DNA of 57,143 nucleotides from Anaerolineales bacterium UBA2200 (GTDB lineage: Bacteria > Chloroflexota > Anaerolineae > UBA2200): the NCBI GenBank assembly GCA_002327925.1, contig DCVA01000033.1, positions 1 through 57,143 on the forward strand, read 5' to 3'. The translations under genes were made by a program, and so were the position numbers. The notes below the pieces were generated by a model. That model searched no databases. It was given only the letters and a program-made list of their open reading frames with translations, and was not told where the DNA came from. Every line of letters begins with the position of its first letter. Positions within the stretch are counted from its first letter, which is position 1. Positions 1 through 8,148 of the stretch are shown here, in pieces.

Positions 1-108
1 GAGACAATCGGGCTGCAGCAGGTGCTGGGCATGGTGCTGATCGGCGTGGGACTGGTGGTCATCGACGGGCGAGCGCTGGAGAGAAAGAGGGGGGCCAGGC
101 CGGCGTAG
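1..108 (+). CDS. EamA/DMT transporter, C-terminal fragment (cut by window edge)
   Basis: The first 35 codons are open in frame 1 and end at a TAG. The peptide (GLQQVLGMVLIGVGLVVIDG) closely matches the last transmembrane helix of the EamA protein encoded just downstream (VEQVLGMMLIGLGLAVIDG). This is therefore the 3' end of a tandem paralogue of that drug/metabolite transporter. Only the final helix and a basic tail can be seen; the rest lies outside the window. Confidence 0.8.
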   Translation, partial: ETIGLQQVLGMVLIGVGLVVIDGRALERKRGARPA

Positions 109-236
109 CTTACCCCGGGCGTCCACGAGTCGCCCGGGGCCGTCCGGCGCGACCGGGACAGGCGCAAGGCCCAGCTGCGCCCGTGACAGAGACATACTGC
201 GGGTGGAGGGTGGAATTGGCCGGAGAATCGAAACGA

Positions 237-1199
237 ATGGGAAGGGTGGAGTGGGCGCTCCTGATCCTTCTATCTGCTCTGTGGGGAGCCGCCTTCTTCT
301 TCGGCAAGGTGGCCGTGAGGGAGCTGTCGCCCTTTACCGTCGTCTTTGTGCGGGTGAGCCTGGCGGCGCTCATCCTCAACGCCGTGCTGCTGCTGACCGG
401 CCAGCGCCTGCCCCGCTTCCCCGGACGCTGGGGCGAATTCATGATCCTGGGCCTGTTCAACAACGCGGTGCCCTTCAGTCTGATCTTCTGGGGCCAGACC
501 CGCATCGCCAGCGGCCTGGCCTCCATCCTCAACGCCACCACGCCGGCCTGGGGCATCCTTCTGGCGCACCTCTGGACAGAGGACGAAAAGCTCACCCCCA
601 ACAAGGTGCTGGGCGTTGTGCTGGGCCTGTGCGGCGCGGTCACCCTGATCGGGTGGGACATCCTGTTCGGAGAGAGGGGCAACGTTCTCGCCCAGCTCGC
701 CGTGCTGGGCGCGGCCCTCTCTTACGCCGCCACAGGCATCTACGCCAAACGCTTCAAGGGCACCGCTCCGCTGGTTCTGGCCACGGTCCAGATCTCCTGT
801 GCGGCACTGTGGATGCTGCCCGTTGCCTTGCTCACGTTTCCATCCGGTCAGAGGTTCGACCTGTCCCTGCCCGTTGTGCTGTCCGTTCTGGGCCTGGCCG
901 TGCTGTCCACCGCCCTGGCCTATCTCATCTACTTTCGCGTCCTGGCGTCTGCGGGAGCGTCCAACGTCCTCCTGGTCACCCTGCTCATTCCCGTTAGCGC
1001 TAACGCTCTGGGCGCGCTGGTGCTGGGGGAGAGGGTCGGCGTGGAGCAAGTGCTGGGGATGATGCTGATCGGCCTGGGGCTGGCGGTGATCGATGGGCGA
1101 GTGGTGGCCGCGCTTGCCGGAAGCCGCAAGTATCGGGCGGCTTCGGCGCGGGCCGATCCTGAGCCCCCGGATGCGTCTGTCCACTCGAGAAAGCCCTAG
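237..1199 (+). CDS. EamA family drug/metabolite transporter (DMT superfamily)
   Basis: A 320-residue, highly hydrophobic protein with about ten predicted membrane helices in two EamA repeats. The N-terminal half starts MGRVEWALLILLSALWGAAF, and the second half contains a duplicated block near residues 160-300. The family exports or exchanges small metabolites across the cytoplasmic membrane; the substrate cannot be read from sequence. A GTG at 183 is in frame upstream, but the ATG at 237 has a GGAG 11 nt before it and begins directly at the first helix, so I chose it. The gene follows a tandem paralogue (1-108). Its stop overlaps the convergent downstream gene by 4 nt. Confidence 0.9.
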   Translation: MGRVEWALLILLSALWGAAFFFGKVAVRELSPFTVVFVRVSLAALILNAVLLLTGQRLPRFPGRWGEFMILGLFNNAVPFSLIFWGQTRIASGLASILNATTPAWGILLAHLWTEDEKLTPNKVLGVVLGLCGAVTLIGWDILFGERGNVLAQLAVLGAALSYAATGIYAKRFKGTAPLVLATVQISCAALWMLPVALLTFPSGQRFDLSLPVVLSVLGLAVLSTALAYLIYFRVLASAGASNVLLVTLLIPVSANALGALVLGERVGVEQVLGMMLIGLGLAVIDGRVVAALAGSRKYRAASARADPEPPDASVHSRKP

Positions 1200-3097
1200 G
1201 GGATCGTCAGCACCTGCCCGAGCTGGATGCGGTTGGGGTCGCTGATGCCGTTGGCCTGCGCCAGGGCCTCCAGGGTGACCCCGAACTGCGTGGCGATGCC
1301 GCCCAGGGTGTCGCCCGCCTGCACGACATAGGTGCGCTGCGGCGGCGGCTCCGCCGGCGCGGCGATGGAGAGGCCGCTCAGGGCCGCTTCGAAGGTTGGC
1401 GCGAAACGGTCGTACTCCAACAGGTGCGCGGAGCAGGTGATCGAGTAGGCCAGCCCCTTCTCCTGCGGGATGATGGTCAGACTCTGCATCTGCGATTTGC
1501 GATCGGCCCCGAGATACACGGTCTCCACTGCCGGCATGCCATTCACGTCCGTTCGCCGGAAGGACAGCAGGCGGCTGCCCAGGCTCTGTGTGCTCTCTGC
1601 CTTGAGGCTCTCCAGGGTTCCGTCCGTGAGCTGCCCCTCGAACCGCCTATCCCTCAGCACGACCAGCACGATGCTGGCGCATCCCTCGCGCGGCTCCAGG
1701 CCGCCCGTGTAGACCCCGCCGAGGTAGGTGTAGCCGTCCTGGCCGAGGTCAGCCAGCGAGGTGGCCAGCAGGATCCGGATGGCCTCATCGTCGATGATCC
1801 GCCAGTCGCCCGGGTACGGGAAGGAGAACAGGTCGTCCCGGAACACTCTGGCCTCTGATGTGGGCGTGGCGAGGACGGACACGGTTTGCCGTGTGGCGGT
1901 CGCAGCGGGCCCGACTGCCGGCTTGCTCTCCGGGGAAGGCCGGGGCGTCAGGAGGTAGGCCGCCAGGGGGACCAGCACGCACAGGAGCAGGGCCGCCAGG
2001 ATCGCCATCCGCACCGTCCGCCTGAAGCGGCGCGTCTTTCTGGCCGTCTGCTCAGCGTCCTCTTTCAGGCGTGCGGCGGCCGCCCCGATTGCCGTGCTGG
2101 CCACGTACTCGTGCCTCGCCAGGTCGCCGCTGCAGTGCGGGCATTTGCCGTCCGCTCCGGGTACCACGGACCGCCCGCACCGTTCGCAGTAGCCCACGGC
2201 TGCCAGCTCCCCCGTGGCCAACGCATCCCGTCTCAGCTTTTCGATTCTGGCCTCGACGCTCTTGACCCCGTCGGCCTTGAACGTGTCCAGGAAGGCGTCC
2301 CTGTCCACCGGAAGGATGTTGCCGAGCAGGCTGGCGCCCTCACTCACCTCGGCGTCCGGCGCCTGCAGGTAGTCCTCGAGCTGCTGGGCCGCTTCGGCGT
2401 ACCTGCCCAGCTTTTCCAGCAGCTCCGCGCGCACTTTGAGCAGGTTCGCGCGCTGCCCGCCTTTGGTGCCGGGAATCGTGCGCTCGACGTGATCCAGGTA
2501 GGTCCGCAGGTCCGCCGTCGCTTCCTTCGTACGGCCCAGTTGCTCGTACAGAGAGGCCCGCTGCTCCAGGTAGCCGCCGTGCTCCGCCTCCGGAGTCAGC
2601 TCGATGGCCCGGGTCAGATCGGCCAGGGCTTCCTCGGTGCGGCCCAGTTTCCCCAGGGCGGCTGCCCTGTCGCGCAGGTATGGACCGCGGCCTCGTTCGG
2701 GCGCCAGCTCGATGGCTCGCGAAAAATCGGCCAGCGCCTGTTCGGGATTGTCCTCCAACTGCTGTGAGGCCCGGGTGTGATACTTCTCGTGGTCCGGCAC
2801 GGGCCGCAAGGATTCGTACAGGCCATAGGCCAGGCCGGCGAGGGCCAGGAAGCCGATGCCGATGATCATGGCCGGCATCTGGCAGCCGGATGACAGCAAA
2901 CCGCCGACGCCGCTTCGCTGAATGCCGACGATCAGCAGCACGGCAGTGGCGACAAAGACCGCTCCTGAGACCAGCGCGCCAACCAGGCATCCCAGGCGGT
3001 CGCTGAGCTTTTTCCCGGGCAGAAGGTTGGCCCCGCAGGAGTGGCATGTGGTTCGCTCCGAGTCGTTGGCCGTCTTGCACCTGGGGCAGATAATCAT
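1196..3097 (-). CDS. Zinc-ribbon, TPR and LysM membrane protein
   Basis: 633 residues. Seen in order: a CPRC/CHSC zinc ribbon (residues 4-21), two membrane helices (about 32-90), TPR-like repeats with ELTPEAEH/ELAPERGR-type helices (about 100-260), a second CERC/CPHC ribbon (about 305-325), a third membrane helix (about 360-380), an extracellular domain, and a C-terminal LysM domain (last 46 residues, starting TYVVQAGDTLGGIATQFGVT). LysM domains bind peptidoglycan or chitin-like glycans, so the C-terminus is probably outside. Start chosen at 3097 because a perfect AAAGGAGG lies just upstream; an in-frame upstream extension to 3205 reads through a hairpin and looks non-coding. A strong promoter and a long leader precede it (3264-3292, 3150-3184). 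Confidence 0.85.
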   Translation of the reverse strand: MIICPRCKTANDSERTTCHSCGANLLPGKKLSDRLGCLVGALVSGAVFVATAVLLIVGIQRSGVGGLLSSGCQMPAMIIGIGFLALAGLAYGLYESLRPVPDHEKYHTRASQQLEDNPEQALADFSRAIELAPERGRGPYLRDRAAALGKLGRTEEALADLTRAIELTPEAEHGGYLEQRASLYEQLGRTKEATADLRTYLDHVERTIPGTKGGQRANLLKVRAELLEKLGRYAEAAQQLEDYLQAPDAEVSEGASLLGNILPVDRDAFLDTFKADGVKSVEARIEKLRRDALATGELAAVGYCERCGRSVVPGADGKCPHCSGDLARHEYVASTAIGAAAARLKEDAEQTARKTRRFRRTVRMAILAALLLCVLVPLAAYLLTPRPSPESKPAVGPAATATRQTVSVLATPTSEARVFRDDLFSFPYPGDWRIIDDEAIRILLATSLADLGQDGYTYLGGVYTGGLEPREGCASIVLVVLRDRRFEGQLTDGTLESLKAESTQSLGSRLLSFRRTDVNGMPAVETVYLGADRKSQMQSLTIIPQEKGLAYSITCSAHLLEYDRFAPTFEAALSGLSIAAPAEPPPQRTYVVQAGDTLGGIATQFGVTLEALAQANGISDPNRIQLGQVLTIP

Positions 3098-3149
3098 GGC
3101 GCCTCCTTTCGGACCGCTGCTGGCCGCCGCGCCCTGCGCACAAACAACT

Positions 3150-3184
3150 ACAGCCCGTCCACCGGCGTGCAGTGGACGGGCTGT
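3150..3184 (-). promoter_or_regulatory. Strong leader hairpin upstream of the LysM/TPR gene
   Basis: A perfect 13-bp inverted repeat (3150-3162 / 3172-3184, arm ACAGCCCGTCCAC) with a 9-nt loop lies in the roughly 160-nt untranslated leader between the promoter at 3264-3292 and the ATG at 3097. Read on the minus strand it is followed by a moderately U-rich stretch (TAGTTGTTTG). It could act as an attenuator or partial terminator, or stabilise the mRNA. The hairpin is seen; its role is inferred. Confidence 0.55.
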
Positions 3185-3263
3185 GATGTAAGCTGTGTTG
3201 GGCACTGCGTCGCGGCCGTGCCCCGTGCTCCTGCCACAGTAGCAGGATATTCCTCTACCTGCC

Positions 3264-3292
3264 AGTATAGGTCACCGATTGGCCCCTGTCAA
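3264..3292 (-). promoter_or_regulatory. Sigma-70-type promoter for the LysM/TPR gene
   Basis: On the minus strand TTGACA (3292-3287) is followed after exactly 17 nt by TATACT (3269-3264), close to consensus in both boxes and spacing. Transcription would start near 3257 and give a leader of about 160 nt. Confidence 0.75.
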
Positions 3293-3293
3293 G

Positions 3294-4331
3294 CTATTTC
3301 CGCGTCACGGCATAGACCTGCACGCCCTGACCCCAGACGGAGAAGGCGACCAGCGCCCCGTCCGGCGAGAAAGCCACCGCCCCCAGCTCTTGCCTGAGCA
3401 CGCTGACCGTCTTGACGTTGGCCCCGGTCCGCAGGTCGAACAAGCGCATCGTGCCGTCGTCGGCCGCCGAGGCCAGCAGGCCGCCGTCGGGTGAGAAGGC
3501 GAGCTGGTAGGGCGCCCGGGTATGCTGGGGGAGCTCGCGGACGAACTGCCCCGTCGCCGGATCCAGGAACTTGATCTCCACCGGCTCCGTGGAGGCGATC
3601 ACAAGCTGCCTGCCGTCCGGCGTAAAGACCACGCCGTGATGGCCGTTGTTCGGCTCCAGGGGAGGGCTCAGGGTCTGCGTTGCCCCCCAGGTGGCCGTAT
3701 CCCAGAGCGTCAAGACCTTCTCCGGCAGCCGGTAGCTTGCCAGCAGGGTCCTGCTGTCGGGGGAAAAGGCCAGAATGTAGGTCTCTTCGCCCTCGCTCTG
3801 CAGGTCGGCGATCTGCCGGCCGGTCACCGGGTCCACCACCAGGACGCTCTTTTTCAGGCCCGCCACGGCCAGATACCTGCCGTCCGGCGAGATGGCCACG
3901 CTGTACACCCGCGCGCCCAAGGAAAAGCGATACAGCTCCTGGCCCGCCGGATCCAGCGCGGTCACCTCGCCGGAATCCCCGTACGCGGTGGCCAGGACCC
4001 TCCCGTCGGGGGAGAGAGCCATCGTTCCCCAGAAGTAGACGCTCGCCGCGTCGTCCTCGGCGCGCGTGCTGCGGGCCGGGGCGAGAATCGTTTTGGCCCA
4101 CGTGTCGCGCTCCCAGCGCAGCACTTCCCCGTTGCGGTCCGCGGTAAAGAGCGTACCGCCGTCGGGCGAAAAGACCACCGTGTTGATGAACGAATCGGGC
4201 ACGTCGAGGGACGCCGCCTTCTTCAGTTGGACGTCGGGCGCGGAGGGCGTGGCGGTGGGCTGGGCCGACCCGCAGGCGGAGAGCAAGAGGGAAAGAACGA
4301 TGGCGGCCTGGAGGACTGGGTGACAACGCAT
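3294..4331 (-). CDS. Seven-bladed WD40-like propeller lipoprotein
   Basis: 345 residues. An N-terminal lipoprotein signal ends in the lipobox LSAC (Cys20), followed by a Thr/Pro-rich linker (SAQPTATPSAP). The rest holds seven FSPDG-type blade motifs (VFSPDG, LSPDG, ISPDG, FSPDS, FTPDG, FSPDG, FSPDG), which predicts one closed seven-bladed beta-propeller displayed on the outer face of the membrane. Such proteins are usually interaction scaffolds; no catalytic motif is visible. An AAGGAG lies 11 nt upstream of the ATG. The ligand is unknown. Confidence 0.85.
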   Translation of the reverse strand: MRCHPVLQAAIVLSLLLSACGSAQPTATPSAPDVQLKKAASLDVPDSFINTVVFSPDGGTLFTADRNGEVLRWERDTWAKTILAPARSTRAEDDAASVYFWGTMALSPDGRVLATAYGDSGEVTALDPAGQELYRFSLGARVYSVAISPDGRYLAVAGLKKSVLVVDPVTGRQIADLQSEGEETYILAFSPDSRTLLASYRLPEKVLTLWDTATWGATQTLSPPLEPNNGHHGVVFTPDGRQLVIASTEPVEIKFLDPATGQFVRELPQHTRAPYQLAFSPDGGLLASAADDGTMRLFDLRTGANVKTVSVLRQELGAVAFSPDGALVAFSVWGQGVQVYAVTRK

Positions 4332-4460
4332 GACTGTCCGGCTCCTTCTTGGTGAGGCGATGGTTGTGCGGCGCTATGGGGAGTACCGCTCATCGGCGGG
4401 GCCGGTTCAACCGTTATGGCTTGCCGGGGAAGGCGCACCGTGTGGCGTTGGCGCGCCGGT

Positions 4461-4489
4461 TTGAAGGGAGCGGGCTCGCGGCGCATAAT
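4461..4489 (+). promoter_or_regulatory. Promoter for the DUF7000-like gene
   Basis: TTGAAG at 4461-4466, a 17-nt spacer, then CATAAT at 4484-4489 (4/6 and 5/6 matches to consensus). Predicted start near 4496, about 60 nt upstream of the ATG at 4557. Confidence 0.55.
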
Positions 4490-4556
4490 GTCCCTGACGC
4501 TCGAGCCGGGCGGATCAAACCGCCCTGTTCGCGGGATCATGATAAAGGAGGCAGGC

Positions 4557-5054
4557 ATGGCATCCCTGCAGGACTACATGGTAGAGTACACCGGACAAGT
4601 GCGCAAGGGGGTCATCCGGAAGGCGTACCTGGGACTGATGGAGTACATCATGGCCCTCAGAACGCACTTGCATAGGGAGCATCCCGACCTGGCCGTGGCC
4701 GGCGGCATCTACTACGGATACATGGACATGACCTACTTTGCCGTCCTGCCGGAATCGTTAAAGAGGCGCAATCTCAAGGTGGCGGTCGTGTACCTGCATG
4801 AGGCGTGCCGGTTCGAGGCCTGGCTGGCGGGCTACAACAAAAAGGTCCAGGCGCAGTACTGGGCGTTGATCAAAGAGAGCGGCTGGAGCAAGTACCGCCT
4901 CGTGCCGGCGACGAAGGGCGCCGATTCCATCCTCGAGCACGTCCTGGTGGAGGCGCCGGATTTCGGAGATCTGAGCGGGTTGACAGAACAGATCGAGCAG
5001 GGGACCCTGCGGTTCATCCGCGACGTGGAGGAATTCCTGGCTGGACATAACTGA
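4557..5054 (+). CDS. DUF7000-like small soluble protein
   Basis: 165 residues with no signal peptide or membrane segment. The N-terminal part (QDYMVEYTGQVRKGVIRKAY, then GLMEYI) resembles a widespread uncharacterised family that I recall as DUF7000; it is listed by recollection, not by search. The start is fixed by AAAGGAGG 6 nt before the ATG at 4557. An in-frame upstream extension to 4416 is arginine-rich and looks like non-coding read-through. Transcribed alone from the promoter at 4461-4489. No enzymatic motif is visible and the role is unknown. Confidence 0.7.
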   Translation: MASLQDYMVEYTGQVRKGVIRKAYLGLMEYIMALRTHLHREHPDLAVAGGIYYGYMDMTYFAVLPESLKRRNLKVAVVYLHEACRFEAWLAGYNKKVQAQYWALIKESGWSKYRLVPATKGADSILEHVLVEAPDFGDLSGLTEQIEQGTLRFIRDVEEFLAGHN

Positions 5055-5070
5055 GCATGGTTGAGGGCAT

Positions 5071-5098
5071 TTGACCCGTCCCCCGTTCGCTGTATACT
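5071..5098 (+). promoter_or_regulatory. Promoter of the composite type I RM / Hachiman operon
   Basis: TTGACC (5071-5076), a 16-nt spacer and TATACT (5093-5098). The predicted start is near 5105, about 25 nt before the hsdM ATG at 5131. Downstream genes overlap or abut with few gaps, so this promoter could drive most of the 15-kb cluster. Confidence 0.7.
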
Positions 5099-5130
5099 GG
5101 GCAGCGACCCAATGCTCACAAGGCGGTGGC

Positions 5131-6687
5131 ATGGCACGCAAGAACCGTTCCTCCCCCTCCGGCGCGCAACTGGCCCTTGAGACTCACGAGCCGCTGCGTC
5201 TGTCTGCCCTCGAGTCGCACCTCTGGGAAGCCGCCAACATCCTGCGCGGGCCTGTGGATGCCGCCGATTTCAAGACCTACATCTTTCCGCTGCTGTTTTT
5301 CAAGCGCATCTCCGATGTATACGACGAGGAGCGTGAGGTGGCGCTCGCCGAGGCAGCCGGCGATGAGGAATACGCCCACTACCCCGAGAACTATCGGTTT
5401 GTCATCCCCGAGGGCTGCCGCTGGCGGGATGTGCGCACCGTGACCGTCAATGTGGGCCACGCGCTGCAGCTTGCCATGCGCCGCATCGAGATCGCCAATC
5501 CGCAGACGCTTGTCGGCATCTTTGGCGACGCCCAATGGACCAACAAGGATCGGCTTTCCGACTCGCTCCTTCGCGACCTCATGGAGCACTTTTCCCGCCT
5601 CAACCTCGGCAACGAAGCAGCCCAGGCAGACGTCCTCGGGCAGGCCTATGAGTACCTGATAAAAAAGTTCGCCGACGCCACGAACAAGAAGGCGGGCGAG
5701 TTCTACACCCCGCGCTCGGTAGTGCGGCTGATGGTGAACATCCTTGACCCGCGCGAAGGCGAGACCATCTACGACCCGGCCTGCGGCACAGGCGGCATGC
5801 TGCTGGAAGCGATCCACCATGTACGGGAGCACGGCGGCGATGTGCGTACGCTGTGGGGCAAGCTTTCGGGCCAGGAGAAGAACCTCACTACCTCGGCCAT
5901 TGCGCGTATGAATCTCTTCCTGCATGGGGCAGCGGACTTTCGGATTGTGCGCGATGACACTTTGCGCAGACCGGCGTTCTTTGCCGGCGACAGTCTCGCC
6001 ACCTTCGATTGCGTCATCGCCAATCCTCCGTTCTCCCTGGAGAACTGGGGTGAGGAAGTGTGGTCCAGCGACCCGTTCGGCCGCAACTTTGCCGGCATGC
6101 CTCCATCCAAGAGCGGCGACTATGCCTGGGTGCAGCACATGATCCGCTCCATGGCGCCGGCCACGGGTCGCATGGCGGTGGTGCTGCCGCACGGCGCACT
6201 TTTCCGCATGGGCGCCGAGGGCAGGATCCGGGAGAAGATTCTGGGCATGGACCTGCTGGAAGCGGTCATTGGCATGGGCCCGAATCTTTTCTACGGTACT
6301 GGCCTGGCTGCCTGCATCCTCGTCTTTCGCCAGCGCAAGATCCCCGAACGAAGGCACCGGGTGCTGATCCTCGACGCATCGAGGGAGTTCAAGGCCGGCC
6401 GGGCGCAGAATGAGCTGCTGCCGGAGCACGTCGAGCGCATCTACGGCTGGTACCGCGACTATGCCGACGTGGAGGGTGTCGCCCACGTCGTCACCCTGGA
6501 CGAGATCGCCACCAACGACAACAACCTCAACATCCCGCGCTACGTTGCGCCCCCGGAGCAGCAGGACACAGTGACGGTTGAAGAGGCAATGGCCCGTCTC
6601 AAGGCGAGCGCGGAGGCGGCCTTTGCAGCGGAGGACCGGCTGATCGACCTTCTGGTGAAGGAGGGACTGCTCACACGTGAGCCTTAG
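5131..6687 (+). CDS. hsdM: Type I restriction-modification methyltransferase subunit HsdM (first copy)
   Basis: 518 residues, full length for the family. It has the N-terminal HsdM helical domain (about 15-150) and an N6-adenine methylase domain: SAM-binding motif I DPACGTGG near residue 210 and catalytic NPPF near 295. It transfers methyl groups to adenine in the bipartite site read by HsdS, protecting host DNA and forming the M2S core. The ATG at 5131 follows an AGG-rich site; an in-frame GTG at 5071 lies inside the -35 box and is not credible. The next gene begins inside its 3' end (11-nt overlap). A second, diverged HsdM lies 1.5 kb downstream, sharing the segment FGDAQWTNK and the overall layout. 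Confidence 0.93.
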   Translation: MARKNRSSPSGAQLALETHEPLRLSALESHLWEAANILRGPVDAADFKTYIFPLLFFKRISDVYDEEREVALAEAAGDEEYAHYPENYRFVIPEGCRWRDVRTVTVNVGHALQLAMRRIEIANPQTLVGIFGDAQWTNKDRLSDSLLRDLMEHFSRLNLGNEAAQADVLGQAYEYLIKKFADATNKKAGEFYTPRSVVRLMVNILDPREGETIYDPACGTGGMLLEAIHHVREHGGDVRTLWGKLSGQEKNLTTSAIARMNLFLHGAADFRIVRDDTLRRPAFFAGDSLATFDCVIANPPFSLENWGEEVWSSDPFGRNFAGMPPSKSGDYAWVQHMIRSMAPATGRMAVVLPHGALFRMGAEGRIREKILGMDLLEAVIGMGPNLFYGTGLAACILVFRQRKIPERRHRVLILDASREFKAGRAQNELLPEHVERIYGWYRDYADVEGVAHVVTLDEIATNDNNLNIPRYVAPPEQQDTVTVEEAMARLKASAEAAFAAEDRLIDLLVKEGLLTREP

Positions 6688-7306
6688 CGAAATACAGCTC
6701 TCACTTCTGCACCAGGCGAGCCGAAAACTGACGCGAGTGGATCTGGCACCCTACGTCAGACTCAGGTGGCTTCTTCCAGTGAAAACCGATGAGGCGCGCG
6801 CCGAGTTCCGAAAAGTGTTCGCGCAATTCTACCGTCTCGGTGGCGCTGGGTTGACCGAAGCGTGGAAAGATCGATACTTTCAGTTGCTGTTTGACTTCAA
6901 GCCGGGTGAGGTCGATCCGCATGCACGTCTGCTGCGCGACCTGTACAAGTACCCTCGCGCAAAGGGCGACCAAGCGCTCGAGTTCTCGTTTGTATCCAAG
7001 CTGGTGGCGACGCACGACGAATCCCAGCCTATCTACGACAGCCACGTGCGAGCGTTCTTTGGCCTCGAGCCGGTTGGCCCGGGACCGGTGAAGGAGCGCA
7101 TACAGGAATTCCGGGGCATCGTGGCCACGGTGCGGAAGAGCTATGCGGGCTGGGTCGCGGACCCGCGCTTCCCACCCCTGCTCAAAACGCTGGTTGACAC
7201 CGAACCGGAGCTGGCCCACAGCCATCCACGCCGCCTGTGCGACATGCTGGTCTGGACGGTCGGGGGGAAGCATCTGACAGCAGGTGCGAAAGGGAACCAG
7301 GTATGA
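6677..7306 (+). CDS. Uncharacterised protein between the two hsdM genes
   Basis: 209 residues from a GTG at 6677, overlapping the end of hsdM by 11 nt. It is predicted mostly helical and soluble, with a conserved-looking central stretch (LEFSFVSKLVATHDESQPIY, then DSHVRAFFG). I recognise no catalytic motif. The 11-nt and 4-nt overlaps with both neighbours indicate translational coupling, so its product is probably made in step with HsdM and the nuclease-like protein that follows. It may be an accessory subunit of this methyltransferase, but no function can be assigned. Confidence 0.75.
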   Translation: MSLSEIQLSLLHQASRKLTRVDLAPYVRLRWLLPVKTDEARAEFRKVFAQFYRLGGAGLTEAWKDRYFQLLFDFKPGEVDPHARLLRDLYKYPRAKGDQALEFSFVSKLVATHDESQPIYDSHVRAFFGLEPVGPGPVKERIQEFRGIVATVRKSYAGWVADPRFPPLLKTLVDTEPELAHSHPRRLCDMLVWTVGGKHLTAGAKGNQV

Positions 7307-8148
7307 GTCACGAGCCTCGCGTATCTGACACGCAGGGTGAAGCCAGACTGCAGGAACTTATGAGTAGACTCCCGAAGAAGGCCCGAGTTGGCAGTAAGCC
7401 ACGGTGCCATCTGCTGACCCACGGGTCACCAGCAGAGGTGGCCAGTCGGCTGTCGGAGCTGGTCGTTGGGTGGGGAAGAGTGTCCGAGCAGGATCACTGG
7501 ATGCCGCAGGGATTCGAGCAGGTCGAGGAGGCGCAGCTGGGCGCGGCAGGGCTCCTGATCCCCGACGAGGCCAAACGAAGAGCTCTGCTTGACTGGTGGC
7601 TCGCCGCGCCAAGAGGTGCCAGGACCCCCAACTGGGACATCGCCAGCACTTGCACGCTGAGCGGCCATAAAGAGGGAATCGTGCTTATCGAAGCCAAGGC
7701 GCACGACGCAGAGCTGCGCATCGCTGAAGCAGGCAAGTGCCTGGGACAAGGCGTCGACGGCGTGTCGATGAACAGCCGACGCAACCACGTTCGTATCGGC
7801 GCTTGCATCGACGAGGCTAACCTCGCTTTGTCAAAGGCCACCAAGTTGCCATGGGCGCTTTCTCGCGACTGGTGCTATCAGATTTCCAATCGCTTCGACT
7901 GGGCCTGGAAGCTGGCCTCGCTCGGCACCCCCGTGATCCTGGTTTACCTGGGATTTCTCGGGTGCAGGGAAATGGAGATCAAGGATCAACGACCCTTTGA
8001 ATCACCGCAGCAGTGGGAGCAGCTGGTCAAGGACCATAGCATGGGAATGATCCCGCCTAGCGTGTGGGGTACCACCATTCGAGTCGGCAAGGCCGCGCTC
8101 ATCCCGCTGAGCCGTTCGAGGAACCAGCCTCTGGAGTTGCCAGCGTGA
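7303..8148 (+). CDS. Putative PD-(D/E)XK nuclease-like protein inside the RM operon
   Basis: 281 residues. The ATG at 7303 forms an ATGA overlap with the preceding stop. Residues 110-132 read as a plausible PD-(D/E)XK core: Asp112 in TPNWDIAS, a turn, then a hydrophobic strand GIVLIEAKAH with Glu130 and Lys132. Such folds cleave or bind DNA in many restriction and repair enzymes. No specificity domain is visible. It ends in a GTGA overlap with the second hsdM, so it is cotranslated with both methyltransferases. The nuclease assignment is inferred from the motif alone. Confidence 0.55.
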   Translation: MSHEPRVSDTQGEARLQELMSRLPKKARVGSKPRCHLLTHGSPAEVASRLSELVVGWGRVSEQDHWMPQGFEQVEEAQLGAAGLLIPDEAKRRALLDWWLAAPRGARTPNWDIASTCTLSGHKEGIVLIEAKAHDAELRIAEAGKCLGQGVDGVSMNSRRNHVRIGACIDEANLALSKATKLPWALSRDWCYQISNRFDWAWKLASLGTPVILVYLGFLGCREMEIKDQRPFESPQQWEQLVKDHSMGMIPPSVWGTTIRVGKAALIPLSRSRNQPLELPA

